Shown: positions 27,076 to 36,554, counted from the first letter of the stretch. The stretch: 64,000 bases of DNA from Anaerolineaceae bacterium (GCA_002699585.1 PABP01000008.1:1-64000); one strand, 5' to 3'. A program made the numbers and translations. The notes: generated by a model from the sequence alone, not told the origin.

Positions 27076-27118
27076 AACATCATGGTAAAACCAAATCAAT
27101 CCAAGACGCTTACCTACC

Positions 27119-27142
27119 GTAGGGGCGCAACATGTTCCGCCC
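27119..27142. repeat. Palindromic repeat, family B copy 4 (degraded)
   Basis: GTAGGGGCGCAACATGTTCCGCCC: like the copy at 26053 but with a G-to-C change in the right arm that breaks one pair. It lies between the RNA candidate and the kinase promoter. Confidence 0.65.
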
Positions 27143-27258
27143 GGACCGCGACCGCTGCGACACAAATAGGGGTCTTTTTTCGGATTGCCCGAAGCACGTT
27201 ATAATGAGCACGGGGGCGTGCGGAGCAACAGCCTATAACAGGCTAAATTCATTTTGCA

Positions 27259-30200
27259 GTGGCCGATTCACCCAGTATTGAGAGACCTATGCAAGAATTA
27301 AGCGGGCACACCATCCGCGCGTACGAAATCAAGGAACAAATTGGCGTTGGCGGCTTTGGCAGCGTCTATCGCGCTGTCCAGTCGAATGTCGACCGCGAAG
27401 TCGCCGTGAAGGTGATTTTGCCGGAACACGCCAATCGCCCGGAATTCATCCAGCGCTTTGCGACCGAAGCGCAGTTGGTCGCCCATCTGGAGCACCCGCA
27501 TATCGTGCCGCTGTACGATTATTGGCGCGACCCCAGCGGGGCTTATCTGGTGATGCGCTATTTGCGCGGCGGTAATCTGCGGGAATCCCTGGCGGAAAAC
27601 GGCGCCTGGGAAGCCAAGCCGACCATCACCCTCATCAACCAGATCGCTGCCGCCCTGGACTTCGCCCATCGCAACAACGTCATTCACCGTGATCTCAAGT
27701 CAGATAACATCCTGCTGGACGAAGAAGGCAATGCCTACCTGACCGACTTCGGCATCGCCAAAGACCTCGTCCAGAACACAACCCTGACCAAAGACATGCT
27801 GCTCGGTACACCCGCCTACCTGGCCCCGGAGCAAATCCGTGGGGAAGGCGCAACCGCCCTGAGCGACATTTACGCGCTCGGCATCCTGACCTATGAAATC
27901 CTGACCGGGACCAAGCCCTTCATTGAAAATACCCCGGCGGCAGTCCTGTTCATGCAGTTGAACGACCCGCTGCCGGATGTCACCCACCAGCGTAGCGACC
28001 TCAACGGCGAGGTTGATGAAGTGCTACAACGGGCTACCGCCAAAGACCTCGACAAGCGTTACGAAACGGCCATCGACTTCGCCTATGCCCTGCAATCCGC
28101 CCTACTCGGCGATACCACCCTGGCCCACGATATTGACATCAGCATGCTGGTCAACGATGGCGCGACCGAGATCATCGCCAAGTACAACCCCTACAAAGGG
28201 TTACGCGCCTTCCAGCAAGCCGATGCCGAAGACTTCTTTGGCCGCAGTCAGTTGGTGGAGCGCCTTCTCAATCGACTTTCTGGACAGGACAATAACGGCC
28301 AATTCTTAGCCGTCGTCGGGCCTAGCGGCAGCGGCAAATCCAGCGTGATCAAAGCCGGGTTACTGCCCGCAGTCCGCAGTGGACGCCTTAATGATGAACC
28401 CTGGTACGTCACCGAGATGGTCCCCGGCACGCACCCCTTTGAAGAACTGGAAGCCGCCCTACTCAAAATCGCCCCCAACGATGTGCCCGATCTGCACAGT
28501 ATCGTCACCAGCGACGAGCGTGGTTTGGTACGGGCCATCAAGCGCATTTTGCCGACCAACGAAGCGCGGGTCATGCTGCTCATCGACCAGTTTGAGGAAA
28601 TTTTTACGCTGGTCGATGACGAGAAGCGGCGCAAGCTCTTTTTGGACAGCCTGCTAGCGGCAGCCGCCGACGAGCGCAGCCAGGTGACGATCATCATCAC
28701 CCTGCGCGCCGATTTTTACGACCGTCCGCTGCTGTATGGCGAATTCGGCGAGTTGATCCGTCAGCGCACGGAATTGGTGCTGCCATTGACCAACGCCCAA
28801 TTGGAAGAAGCCATCACCGAACCCGCTCATCGCGTGAATATGGATCTGGAAAACGGGCTTGTGGATGCCATCATCAAGGATGTTCGCCAGCAGCCCGGTG
28901 CGCTGCCCATGCTGCAATATGCCCTAACCGAGCTGTTCGAGCGCCGCGCCGGACGCATGCTGACCCTCGACGCTTACCACGAAATTGGCGGCACATCCGG
29001 TGCATTGGCCCGCCGTGCGGAAGAAATATTCGGCCAGCTTGATGACCTGGAAGCGGAAGCCGCCCGTCAGATTTTCCTGCGGTTGGTGACATTGGGCGAT
29101 GGCACCGAAGACACTCGCCGCCGCGTCCTGATTTCCGAGTTGCTCTCACTGACAACCGACCGCGCCATCATTGAACACGTGCTGGATACCTTCGGCAAGT
29201 ATCGTCTGCTGACCTTCGACCGCGACCCGGTCACGCGCAACGCTACCATCGAAGTCGCCCATGAGGCCCTCATCCGCCAGTGGGAACGTATGCGCGGCTG
29301 GTTAGATGAATCGCGCGAGGTCCTGCGCTTGCAGCGCCAGCTCAACACGGCCACCCGCGATTGGCTCAAAGCCGATCATGACCCCAGCTTTTTGGCGACG
29401 GGCATCCGCTTGCAGCAGTTAGAAGACCTGGCCGCTACCAGCGACATCGTGCTCAATCAGGATGAATCGGCTTATTTACAGGCCAGCGTGGAACAGCGCG
29501 AAGCCCGTCTAGAAACCGAACGCCAGCGTCAGGCCCAGGAAGAAGCGCTCAAGCAGCGGGCACGACGTTTTTTGATGGCTTTCGCTGTGGTGATGGCCTT
29601 CGCCGCCGTCATCCTCGGTCTGCTGGCCGTTTTCGGGTATACGCAGAGTCAATTAGCGACGGAAGCACAGCTTGTCGCCGAAGCCAATGCGGATACTTCG
29701 CGGAGTCTGGCACTGGCCGCCAATGCGCGTAACGCTGCCGCCGAAAATGACCCGCAGCTAGCGCTGGCCCTGGCCCTGGAAGCCGAAAAAGTCCAGGATA
29801 GCAACGCGCCGGAAGTCGTGCGCGTGCTCGGTGACCTGGCCTATGCCCCTGGTCCGGCCTATCGACTGAGCCAGCATACAGGTGCTGTAATGAACGTGGC
29901 ATTCAGTAAGGATGGCCAAATGGCCGCTTCGGTTGGGCTGGATGGCCAACTAGTCATCTGGCAGGTAGACGATCAGACGATCTTGCAGCAAATCGACCTG
30001 CGTGACGAATTATTCGCCTTCGATGTCGTATTCCACCCCACTGAGCGAATAGTCGCTATTGGCCTGGACAACGGTACGCTCCAATTCTGGGACATCGACA
30101 GCGGCGACATGACATTGGCCATCGAGGCCCACGATGGGCCGATCCACAGCCTGGATTACAGCCCGGATGGCAGCCAGCTCGTTACAGGTGGCGCGGATAA

Positions 30201-31860
30201 AGTAATCCGATTATGGGATGCCGACAGCGGCGACCTCATTCAAGAATTTGAGGGCCACACCGGGCAAATATTCCGCGTGGTGTTCTCACCAAAAGGCGAC
30301 CAGATTGCATCCAGCAGTGGCGATGAAACCCTGGCCGACGACGCCGACGATGCTGTTGATCGCACCATCCGTCTGTGGAGCCTGACCAGTGACCGGGTGA
30401 TTACCATCCAGCCCGATTCCGGGTTCCCGCGAGCGCTGGCCTACAGTCCCAATGGTCAGACTATCGCCTACGGTGTGTGGGATAACGACCTGGGCGGCAC
30501 GACGCGCCTGCACGAAACGATCACAGGCATCGAAATCAATCGCTTGTTCGGGCACAGCACCCCGATTAGCGACATTGCCTTCAGCCCGGATGGCAGCACC
30601 CTGGCGACCGCCGCCTGGGACCGCGTCATCAAGCTGTGGGACATCCAACGCGGCATTGAAACGCGCAACTTCACCGGCGTACCCGACCGTATCCTCAGCC
30701 TGGAGTACAGCCCCAATGGCGAATATCTGCTGCTAGGGACGGGCAACGCAGGCGACAACGTGGTCACAGTCGCTAGTGAAGCCAGCATCGCCAGTGATGT
30801 CTGGTTGTGGGATTTGCAGCGCCGGGATGCTGTGCGGCAGTATGCGGAGTATCAGGATTGGCTGTGGGCAGTTGCTATCCATCCCGATGGCGACATCGCC
30901 GCCAGTGCCGGTGGGCCGCTGCGCCTGGAAGCGGGTGCCGACATTGATACCAGCGTCCACCTATGGGACATCCACGCAGGCGAAACCATTGCCATCTTAG
31001 AGGGTCATACCAACACCGTCGATAGCCTCGTTTTCCACCCCGATGGCCAGCATCTGCTTTCCGCAAGTTGGGACGGCGATATTATCCTGTGGGACAGCGA
31101 AACAGGCGAACAAGTCCGTACTTACAGCGATCACGCCGGACGGGTATATGATGTCAATTTCAGCGCCGATGGCAGCCGCTTTGTTTCCGCAGGTGGTTCC
31201 GGGGATGCCACCTCGTATTCCCGCACGGCCATTCTCTACGATACCGACAGCGGCGAGATCATCCGCGTGTTCAGTGGCCACGAGAACGACGTCAACAGCG
31301 CCGTTTTCAGTCCCGATGAAAGCATGATCGCGACCGGGTCCGCCGATGGCAGCATCCGCATCTGGAACGCCGAAACAGGCGAAACGGTCCGCACGCTGGA
31401 AGGCCATAGCAGCAGCGTCAACGAGGTCCTTTTCAGCCCCGATGGCAGCCTGCTGGCCAGCACGTCCTGGGACGATACCGTGCGCCTGTGGAACGTGGAA
31501 ACCGGCGAGGAAATTCGGCAGTTTGTCGGCCACACGAATAACACCTTCGGGCTGGCCTTCTCGCCCGATGGCCGCACCCTGTTGACGACCTCCACCGACC
31601 AGACGTTACGTCTGTGGGACGTCGTTAGCGGCGAGGAAGTGCATCGTTACCTCAACCACACCAACTGGATTCAGGAAGTGGTCTTCACGCCCGATGGCAC
31701 CCAGGCCATTTCTGTCGCTCAGGATGAACTAGCCATTGTCTGGCGCGTGGATGGCAGCGTCGATAGCATCATCAACTTCGCCCAGGGCAATCGCTACCTG
31801 CGCGACCTCACCTGCCAGGAGCGCGAACGCTACAATCTGTCGCTGTGTGAGGCGGAGTAG
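27259..31860 (+). CDS. Ser/Thr kinase - STAND NTPase - WD40 fusion protein
   Basis: 1533 residues from a GTG; the ATG at 27289 has a better ribosome site (GAGAGA) and may be the true start. Domains in order: Hanks kinase (about 20-300) with G-loop GVGGFGSVY, Lys51, HRDLKSDN (143-150), DFG (163-165) and APEQ, all complete. Then the nSTAND1 NTPase starts with NPYKGLRAFQQADAEDFFGR, with P-loop GPSGSGKSS near 353 and Walker B MLLIDQFEEIF near 438. A helical arm with a membrane helix (FLMAFAVVMAFAAVILGLLAVFG near 772) follows, and more than a dozen WD40 repeats (about 870-1510, with repeated SPDGS...IRLWD). A TATAAT -10 box is at 27200. A signalling protein, likely with a WD40 sensor outside the membrane. 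Confidence 0.93.
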   Translation: MADSPSIERPMQELSGHTIRAYEIKEQIGVGGFGSVYRAVQSNVDREVAVKVILPEHANRPEFIQRFATEAQLVAHLEHPHIVPLYDYWRDPSGAYLVMRYLRGGNLRESLAENGAWEAKPTITLINQIAAALDFAHRNNVIHRDLKSDNILLDEEGNAYLTDFGIAKDLVQNTTLTKDMLLGTPAYLAPEQIRGEGATALSDIYALGILTYEILTGTKPFIENTPAAVLFMQLNDPLPDVTHQRSDLNGEVDEVLQRATAKDLDKRYETAIDFAYALQSALLGDTTLAHDIDISMLVNDGATEIIAKYNPYKGLRAFQQADAEDFFGRSQLVERLLNRLSGQDNNGQFLAVVGPSGSGKSSVIKAGLLPAVRSGRLNDEPWYVTEMVPGTHPFEELEAALLKIAPNDVPDLHSIVTSDERGLVRAIKRILPTNEARVMLLIDQFEEIFTLVDDEKRRKLFLDSLLAAAADERSQVTIIITLRADFYDRPLLYGEFGELIRQRTELVLPLTNAQLEEAITEPAHRVNMDLENGLVDAIIKDVRQQPGALPMLQYALTELFERRAGRMLTLDAYHEIGGTSGALARRAEEIFGQLDDLEAEAARQIFLRLVTLGDGTEDTRRRVLISELLSLTTDRAIIEHVLDTFGKYRLLTFDRDPVTRNATIEVAHEALIRQWERMRGWLDESREVLRLQRQLNTATRDWLKADHDPSFLATGIRLQQLEDLAATSDIVLNQDESAYLQASVEQREARLETERQRQAQEEALKQRARRFLMAFAVVMAFAAVILGLLAVFGYTQSQLATEAQLVAEANADTSRSLALAANARNAAAENDPQLALALALEAEKVQDSNAPEVVRVLGDLAYAPGPAYRLSQHTGAVMNVAFSKDGQMAASVGLDGQLVIWQVDDQTILQQIDLRDELFAFDVVFHPTERIVAIGLDNGTLQFWDIDSGDMTLAIEAHDGPIHSLDYSPDGSQLVTGGADKVIRLWDADSGDLIQEFEGHTGQIFRVVFSPKGDQIASSSGDETLADDADDAVDRTIRLWSLTSDRVITIQPDSGFPRALAYSPNGQTIAYGVWDNDLGGTTRLHETITGIEINRLFGHSTPISDIAFSPDGSTLATAAWDRVIKLWDIQRGIETRNFTGVPDRILSLEYSPNGEYLLLGTGNAGDNVVTVASEASIASDVWLWDLQRRDAVRQYAEYQDWLWAVAIHPDGDIAASAGGPLRLEAGADIDTSVHLWDIHAGETIAILEGHTNTVDSLVFHPDGQHLLSASWDGDIILWDSETGEQVRTYSDHAGRVYDVNFSADGSRFVSAGGSGDATSYSRTAILYDTDSGEIIRVFSGHENDVNSAVFSPDESMIATGSADGSIRIWNAETGETVRTLEGHSSSVNEVLFSPDGSLLASTSWDDTVRLWNVETGEEIRQFVGHTNNTFGLAFSPDGRTLLTTSTDQTLRLWDVVSGEEVHRYLNHTNWIQEVVFTPDGTQAISVAQDELAIVWRVDGSVDSIINFAQGNRYLRDLTCQERERYNLSLCEAE

Positions 31861-31934
31861 CACCAATAAGTTTCAATATATAGGTACTCCAGGATGCTAC
31901 ATTGATCTTTCTAGAGGTTATCAAGGGAGTATGA

Positions 31935-32408
31935 ATGGAGAATCGTGAATATCTTCTAAAGTCATGGGAATGCCTGGGCTTGATACGATATAAGGACGTA
32001 TGGAGCCTTCATTACGCCATACCTGAAATGTGGATTCTTGATTTTTCTCAATACGATAGTCAGTATGATCCAGCAAAAGATCCAAATCAGTGGCGGAGGG
32101 GTTTAATAACGATAGGCTCAAACAATGTTGACAGCTATATAGCTTCGTTGGTTAAGATTGAACTGGATGAAGCCTATAGGCTGTCGCAGACAACCGAGGG
32201 CAATGAAGGGATAGTTCTTGACGAATATTATCCTCCTCTTCAGTTTCTGATAGATTTCAATAAGAAACTCTTTATCAACGGTTGGACTGAAATAATACCT
32301 CCATTGCATTTATATATTCCATCCGGGTGGCAAGGTTTGCAAGATAGCCCTTACAAATATGTACCACCTCATATTCTAGATAAACTACACTGGGATAGTA
32401 AAACTTAA
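31935..32408 (+). CDS. Hypothetical protein in AT-rich patch
   Basis: 157 residues, no family recognised. Trp- and Tyr-rich throughout, with a mixed alpha/beta look (WSLHYAIPEMWILDFSQYDSQYDP; PPLQFLIDFNKKLFINGWTEIIPPLHLYIPSGWQGL). No signal peptide or membrane helix. AGGGAG lies 5 bases before the ATG. Base and codon use (many AT-ending codons) differ from the GC-rich kinase gene 75 bp upstream, so it may have been acquired. It could be an immunity-type or effector-linked small protein, but nothing shows this. Confidence 0.6.
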   Translation: MENREYLLKSWECLGLIRYKDVWSLHYAIPEMWILDFSQYDSQYDPAKDPNQWRRGLITIGSNNVDSYIASLVKIELDEAYRLSQTTEGNEGIVLDEYYPPLQFLIDFNKKLFINGWTEIIPPLHLYIPSGWQGLQDSPYKYVPPHILDKLHWDSKT

Positions 32409-32437
32409 AAAAACATAGACATATATCTCGCTGTGCG

Positions 32438-32475
32438 AAACCCACCCCTAAATCCCCTCCCCGAAGGAGAGCCAA
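32438..32475 (+). repeat. Half copy of family A repeat (copy 9)
   Basis: The AACCCACCCCTAAATCCCC end and the left arm plus loop of the first hairpin, broken after GAAGGAGAG; the second hairpin is lost. Confidence 0.75.
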
Positions 32476-32544
32476 GGCCTGGGTCTTTCTATAGAATGAT
32501 TTCCTATGTGGCGTTTTGTTGGTGCGCATTGTAGTGAAATCTAC

Positions 32545-32572
32545 TGGACAGACCCAAAACCTAGTCTATAAT
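32545..32572 (+). promoter_or_regulatory. Sigma-70-type promoter of the interrupted gene
   Basis: TGGACA at 32545-32550 and TATAAT at 32567-32572 with a 16-bp spacer, about 35 bp before the GTG start at 32608. Confidence 0.6.
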
Positions 32573-32607
32573 GTGGGTTGTTGCACTCAATAATATGAGG
32601 GTATTAA

Positions 32608-33357
32608 GTGAATATTGTAAGTTTAGGCGCTTTTTTTCTCACTGCTATAAGTGTTTTTTGGGGAATATGGCAGTAGAAATTACAGAAGAGATTTGATCTC
32701 TATTTTGATATTGCTAGACGGTTTTCATATCTTGCTTTCAAGTTTGAAGATGATTTTCAATATGCTCAAAGTGCAGTTGGCCCATTCCCATATGAGTATG
32801 AAAAACGCCCTAAAGAAGATAATGAATCTGAACTAGAAACACGAAACTTGAATTATCAATATGGGCACCTTGCTCGGCTTAACCCCCTACTAGAAACTAT
32901 CCGAGAAATGAAAGCTGTTAACTGGGAAGCAAAGTCAACAATAGGGCTAGATTTTCAACTATTTATTGACTATTACACTCAGGCTTTCATAAAAGTTCGG
33001 ATAGCAATAATCACTGTTTTTAATCCTCGAACTCAAAAACTGATACAGTCAGGTCTTGCACATGATTCTCTATATGTTTTAGTTGCCGGAGCAGAAGAAA
33101 TTCTTTATGGATATGACTCTGGCAAAGAATTGAGAGATTCTGTCAGCCAGACAACTACAGAACTCACTGCAAAGCTTTCAAAGTATACATTTGGCAAATC
33201 AGAATTACTTCGTCTATCTATCGCAAATGATCGTAAAACACACAAAGATGAAATTGTAAAAACTAAGAGTGTAGACAACTCGGCGAAAGATTTAGCAGAT
33301 GCTCAAGAGCGTTTAAGTGCTATCGAATCCTCCTATAGAACTGAACAACACAATTAG
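32608..33357 (+). pseudogene. AT-rich membrane-anchored protein gene split by in-frame TAG
   Basis: A GTG at 32608 with GAGGG 6 bases upstream opens a frame coding an N-terminal membrane segment (MNIVSLGAFFLTAISVFWGIW). Codon 23 is TAG (32674-32676, context CAG-TAG-AAA). The same frame then continues without another stop to 33357: KLQKRFDLYFDIARRFSYLAFKFEDDF..., ending ...ERLSAIESSYRTEQHN. The part after the TAG is cytosolic, helical at the end and Lys/Asp-rich; no family is recognised. The intact ribosome site, promoter and frame suggest a very recent nonsense mutation, a sequencing error, or programmed readthrough. A shorter protein starting from the TTG at 32848 is possible. Confidence 0.65.
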
Positions 33358-33494
33358 GAAAGTAAGACAAGTAAAAGCAAGTATTAGCATTTTGTTGCAG
33401 TAAGTTCCCCATTGTTAGGCTCATGCAAAACGAGTGAGCCTGACGTTACTAGCCATTGTGGTAGCAATAGACCGTTGGTAGTAGAGTGAAATAG

Positions 33495-34004
33495 TTACCA
33501 CTCCCCCGCATAATCCCGCGAATAGGGTGCGAAGGTCGTGCCAGCATAAGCCCACTGAAGCTCGACAAGTTGGCGCAGGTGCAGCAGATCGTGATTCACC
33601 CAGGCGAGCAGCATATCCCCGGCATGGATCGTGCCCCACGGCCCCGTTATTGAGTTGTCCCAATTAGGATTGTCCAGCTTGGAGAGATACATAATCGACT
33701 TCTCGCGCTCGTCAGCGAACTGGCGCACCATCTCGGCAAAATCACGCTGATTATAGCCGCGCTCCGTCACCCAACCCTGTGGATCAATCCCCGGCGGCAT
33801 GCCCTCAGCCTGCATCAAAATGTGGTCGAGCCGTGTGCGGAAATCCTCGCGTTCTTCGTCCACCAGATGGCAGACGACTTCCAGTATGGACCAGCTATCG
33901 GCATCGGGCTTCCAACGGGCTTGCTCGGCATCAACCCCGGCTAAGACCGCCTGAATCATGGTCGCCTGCCGCTGGAATCGCCTGATTATTGAGTTGAGCT
34001 GCAT
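33495..34004 (-). CDS. DinB-family four-helix protein
   Basis: 169 residues from the ATG at 34004 (GGAGAAGGGG upstream). The DinB/YfiT fold is recognised by the three-His metal site: His in VCHLVDEEREDF, HAGDML, and HDLLHLRQL near the C-terminus. The family includes thiol-dependent transferases, but most members are unassigned. The gene starts inside the 3' end of the flippase-like gene (74-bp overlap, different frame), so the two are cotranscribed. Confidence 0.85.
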   Translation of the reverse strand: MQLNSIIRRFQRQATMIQAVLAGVDAEQARWKPDADSWSILEVVCHLVDEEREDFRTRLDHILMQAEGMPPGIDPQGWVTERGYNQRDFAEMVRQFADEREKSIMYLSKLDNPNWDNSITGPWGTIHAGDMLLAWVNHDLLHLRQLVELQWAYAGTTFAPYSRDYAGEW

Positions 34005-35055
34005 CGGACGCCCCTTCTCCCTCGTTTGGTGGCTGCATGCGCACCGCCAGATACCCCAGCGTACCATAGATCGTGGCAGCCATGACCTGGAACCCGTGCA
34101 GCAAAAAACCAATGGCGACGGCATCGTCAGGAGAGGTATCCGTGAACAGCAGCAGGCCCAATGCCCAGCCACCCTCCACCACGCCGAATCCGCTGACAGA
34201 GAACGGGAACGCCGAGGCGAACTGCCCCATGCTAAGGACTGTTATCATCACGAAAACAGGCACATCCACGCCGACGCTGCGCAGCATGATGTAGTTCAAC
34301 ACCACCGCCGAGCCATACGTGCCGAAGCTAATCAAAAACGCCTTAGCGAACAGTCGCGGCTGGCGCAGGCTGTCCATAGCGATGGCCACGTCATCCAGCT
34401 TGGCGAAGATCGTCATCAGCAGCTTGGGCATGTTCGGCAGAAAAGCCCCTACCACCTTTCGCGTGATGCCCGTCGCTAGCCGAACCAGCGCCCCAGCGAA
34501 ATACAGGCTCAGCAGGCATCCCACAAACAGCACCGGAATCAGCACCGGGTAGAGGCCCGCGTCACCGTGCATCTGGCTGTTCGTCAAGATCAGGCCAATC
34601 GTGGTCATCAGCACGATAATCATCAGTTCGAGGATGCGTGCCCCAAACAGGCTGCTGACGCTGTTTTCCAGGTTGATGTTCAGGCGGCTGCGCAATAGCA
34701 AAATGTAGGACAGCTCACCCAGTTTGAAGGGCAGCACCCGCACCAGGAAATTGTGGTAGAACGTGATCGGCAGCAGCAGACGCAGGGGCGCGTCGTGCTT
34801 GTCCAGCAACACCCGGAAACGGATCGCTCTGAAAAAGTTTTGTGAGCCATAGGCCAGCAGCGCCCCGGCCAGCGCCAGCGGAGAGATGCCGCGCAGCATG
34901 TCGAGCAGGCGCTCCCAATCCAGCTTGCTGAACAAAAACAGCAGCAGCGCCACCGTCACGACGATGCTCACCAGCCGCACCAGCCACTTCCGATTTTTTT
35001 GTTTTCTGGCTGATGGCTGCGCCACCGCGTCTGGTTTAACCACGTCACTGGACAT
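33931..35055 (-). CDS. Flippase-like membrane protein (UPF0104/MprF N-domain family)
   Basis: 374 residues with about eight membrane helices. Family marks are GSQNFFRAIRFRVLL, HNFLVRVLPFKLGELSYILLLRSRLNI, FGARILELMIIV, SMGQFASAFPFSVSGFGVVEGGWALGLLLF and HGFQVMAATIYGTLGYLAV, the signature of the YbhN/AglD/MprF lipid-flippase-type domain. It probably moves or binds a polyprenyl- or phospholipid-linked substrate. The C-terminal tail is polar and short. A family B palindrome lies 40 bp upstream of the start. Confidence 0.88.
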   Translation of the reverse strand: MSSDVVKPDAVAQPSARKQKNRKWLVRLVSIVVTVALLLFLFSKLDWERLLDMLRGISPLALAGALLAYGSQNFFRAIRFRVLLDKHDAPLRLLLPITFYHNFLVRVLPFKLGELSYILLLRSRLNINLENSVSSLFGARILELMIIVLMTTIGLILTNSQMHGDAGLYPVLIPVLFVGCLLSLYFAGALVRLATGITRKVVGAFLPNMPKLLMTIFAKLDDVAIAMDSLRQPRLFAKAFLISFGTYGSAVVLNYIMLRSVGVDVPVFVMITVLSMGQFASAFPFSVSGFGVVEGGWALGLLLFTDTSPDDAVAIGFLLHGFQVMAATIYGTLGYLAVRMQPPNEGEGASDAAQLNNQAIPAAGDHDSGGLSRG

Positions 35056-35094
35056 AAGGTGCTTTCTGGTCGAATTCCACGAAGTTTAGCCAAC

Positions 35095-35120
35095 GTAGGG
35101 GCACGACATATCGTGCCCGA
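35095..35120. repeat. Palindromic repeat, family B copy 5
   Basis: GTAGGGGCACGACATATCGTGCCCGAC: the centre differs from copy 1 at matching positions in both arms (CACGA/TCGTG instead of CACAA/TTGTG). It lies between two minus-strand genes. Confidence 0.8.
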
Positions 35121-35169
35121 CAAGCGCATCATTCTATGCGCTTTTGTTCCGTTTGCTAGTGGGGAATGA

Positions 35170-36357
35170 CTATTGGCTACCTTTGCAGTATTTAGGCCGA
35201 CTCCTACCAACCAATTGTCTGCATGGGTCCCAAAAGCTGCCTGGACCATCATAATGTGGGTCTATGAAGCGTTGTAATTGGATAATACCTCGTTCATCGC
35301 TAGTATCATATTTAGACCCATCGGGCAAAACAGTATCATCTGAAAAATGAGCACCCTGGAATTGAGCATGCCGTAAATTAGCTCCCGATAGGTTTGCGCC
35401 TTTGAAGTTTGCCTCAAATAATTCTGCACGAGTCAGATTCGCATTATGTAGATTGGATTCTCTGAAGTTAGTAGCTACTAGATTCGCCTCTTTAAGATTC
35501 ACATCGGTTAAATTAGCCAACGTAAAATCAACTTCAAATAGATCAGACGACTGCAAATTCGCACGTTCCATGTTCACTTTGCAGAGATTTGCTTTTGGTA
35601 AGCGTGCCCGACTAAGATCAGCGTCCTTAAAACATGTCTCACGAAGATCAGCTTCATCGAAATTGGCACCAACTAGGCTAGCTCGCGAAAAATCTGCACC
35701 TCGCAGGTTTGCTCGCTCAAGAACTGCGTTAGCCAAGTTAGCATTCATAAACCTAGAAAATTCAAGATTAGCTTCCCACAATTTCGAGCCCTCCAAATCG
35801 CTTTTTCGCAGGTCAGCACCTTGAAGATTTGCTTCAAAAAAATCTACTTGTTTCAAGTTGGCACCAAAAAGATTGCAAAATTCGAGATTAGCTTCTGTTA
35901 AATTTGCTTTTTCTAAGTTAGCTTTGCGTAAATCTGACCTAGCCAACAAACTACTCCTGCTACTGTACCAACCACATTCGACATCATACAAACGCAAACG
36001 GTTGACGGCACGGATAGCATCAGAATTGTGGCCGTACTTAATATCAGCCAACAACTCCTTCTTGAGCTGTTCCTCAGCGCGCCGGGCTTGGAAGCGATCC
36101 AGCACAAAAATGGTGATGAGTACGCTAAGCGCCTCTGTGCCAAAGTTCGTCAAATAGCTAAACAGATTGTCCGCTTCCCAATCCGGTGAATAGGCAAAAA
36201 CGAATCCTCCGATTAGCACGCCAATCAGCACAAAAATCACGCCATAGGTCATTGGCTGCTCATTGAATTTGCGCTTGAACGCTTGCCAGGTCTGTTTGTT
36301 GGCGTCGTTCGCCTCTTGTGTGGAATATCCGCGTGGTTCGTGTGTGGCCTGTGCCAT
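35170..36357 (-). CDS. Pentapeptide-repeat protein with membrane anchor
   Basis: 395 residues. Two membrane helices near residues 40-60 and 75-95 (YGVIFVLIGVLIGGFVFAY; YLTNFGTEALSVLITIFVLD), a short charged segment, then a long right-handed quadrilateral helix made of A-N/D-L-x-x repeats (about residues 135-335: LRKANLEKANLTEANL...ANLSGANL). The C-terminal 60 residues are not repeats and end CKGSQ. The codon use is more AT-rich than that of its neighbours, partly from the repeats. AGGGGAG is upstream. The function of such membrane-tethered repeat proteins is unknown. Confidence 0.9.
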   Translation of the reverse strand: MAQATHEPRGYSTQEANDANKQTWQAFKRKFNEQPMTYGVIFVLIGVLIGGFVFAYSPDWEADNLFSYLTNFGTEALSVLITIFVLDRFQARRAEEQLKKELLADIKYGHNSDAIRAVNRLRLYDVECGWYSSRSSLLARSDLRKANLEKANLTEANLEFCNLFGANLKQVDFFEANLQGADLRKSDLEGSKLWEANLEFSRFMNANLANAVLERANLRGADFSRASLVGANFDEADLRETCFKDADLSRARLPKANLCKVNMERANLQSSDLFEVDFTLANLTDVNLKEANLVATNFRESNLHNANLTRAELFEANFKGANLSGANLRHAQFQGAHFSDDTVLPDGSKYDTSDERGIIQLQRFIDPHYDGPGSFWDPCRQLVGRSRPKYCKGSQ

Positions 36358-36445
36358 ACCTGCTCTCCCCTGCTGTCAGTGAGTGATGTTACAGGCATAG
36401 CACAGAAACGCTTTCCGCGCATCCCCTCAACGCTGGGGGTTTTTG

Positions 36446-36554
36446 ACCCCACCCCTAAATCCCCTCCCCGAAGGAGAGGGGACTTTTACAGGCCAGGATA
36501 GTTGCAGAACAGCTTCCTTCCTCCTTCGGGGGAAGGACAGGAGGATGGGGGTTT
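36446..36554 (+). repeat. Two-hairpin repeat, family A copy 10
   Basis: Full forward copy between the pentapeptide gene and the phosphotriesterase-like gene, ending 3 bp before the latter's stop codon. Confidence 0.85.

Noticed and set aside
32848-33357. Independent 169-residue gene starting at a TTG
   Set aside because: No ribosome site precedes it, and the same frame is coherent upstream to a GTG with a promoter and GAGGG, broken only by one TAG. It is treated as part of the interrupted gene.
8002-36554. CRISPR array made of the recurring CCCCTCC/GGAGGGG hairpins
   Set aside because: Copies are kilobases apart, in both orientations, with no regular spacers and no cas genes.
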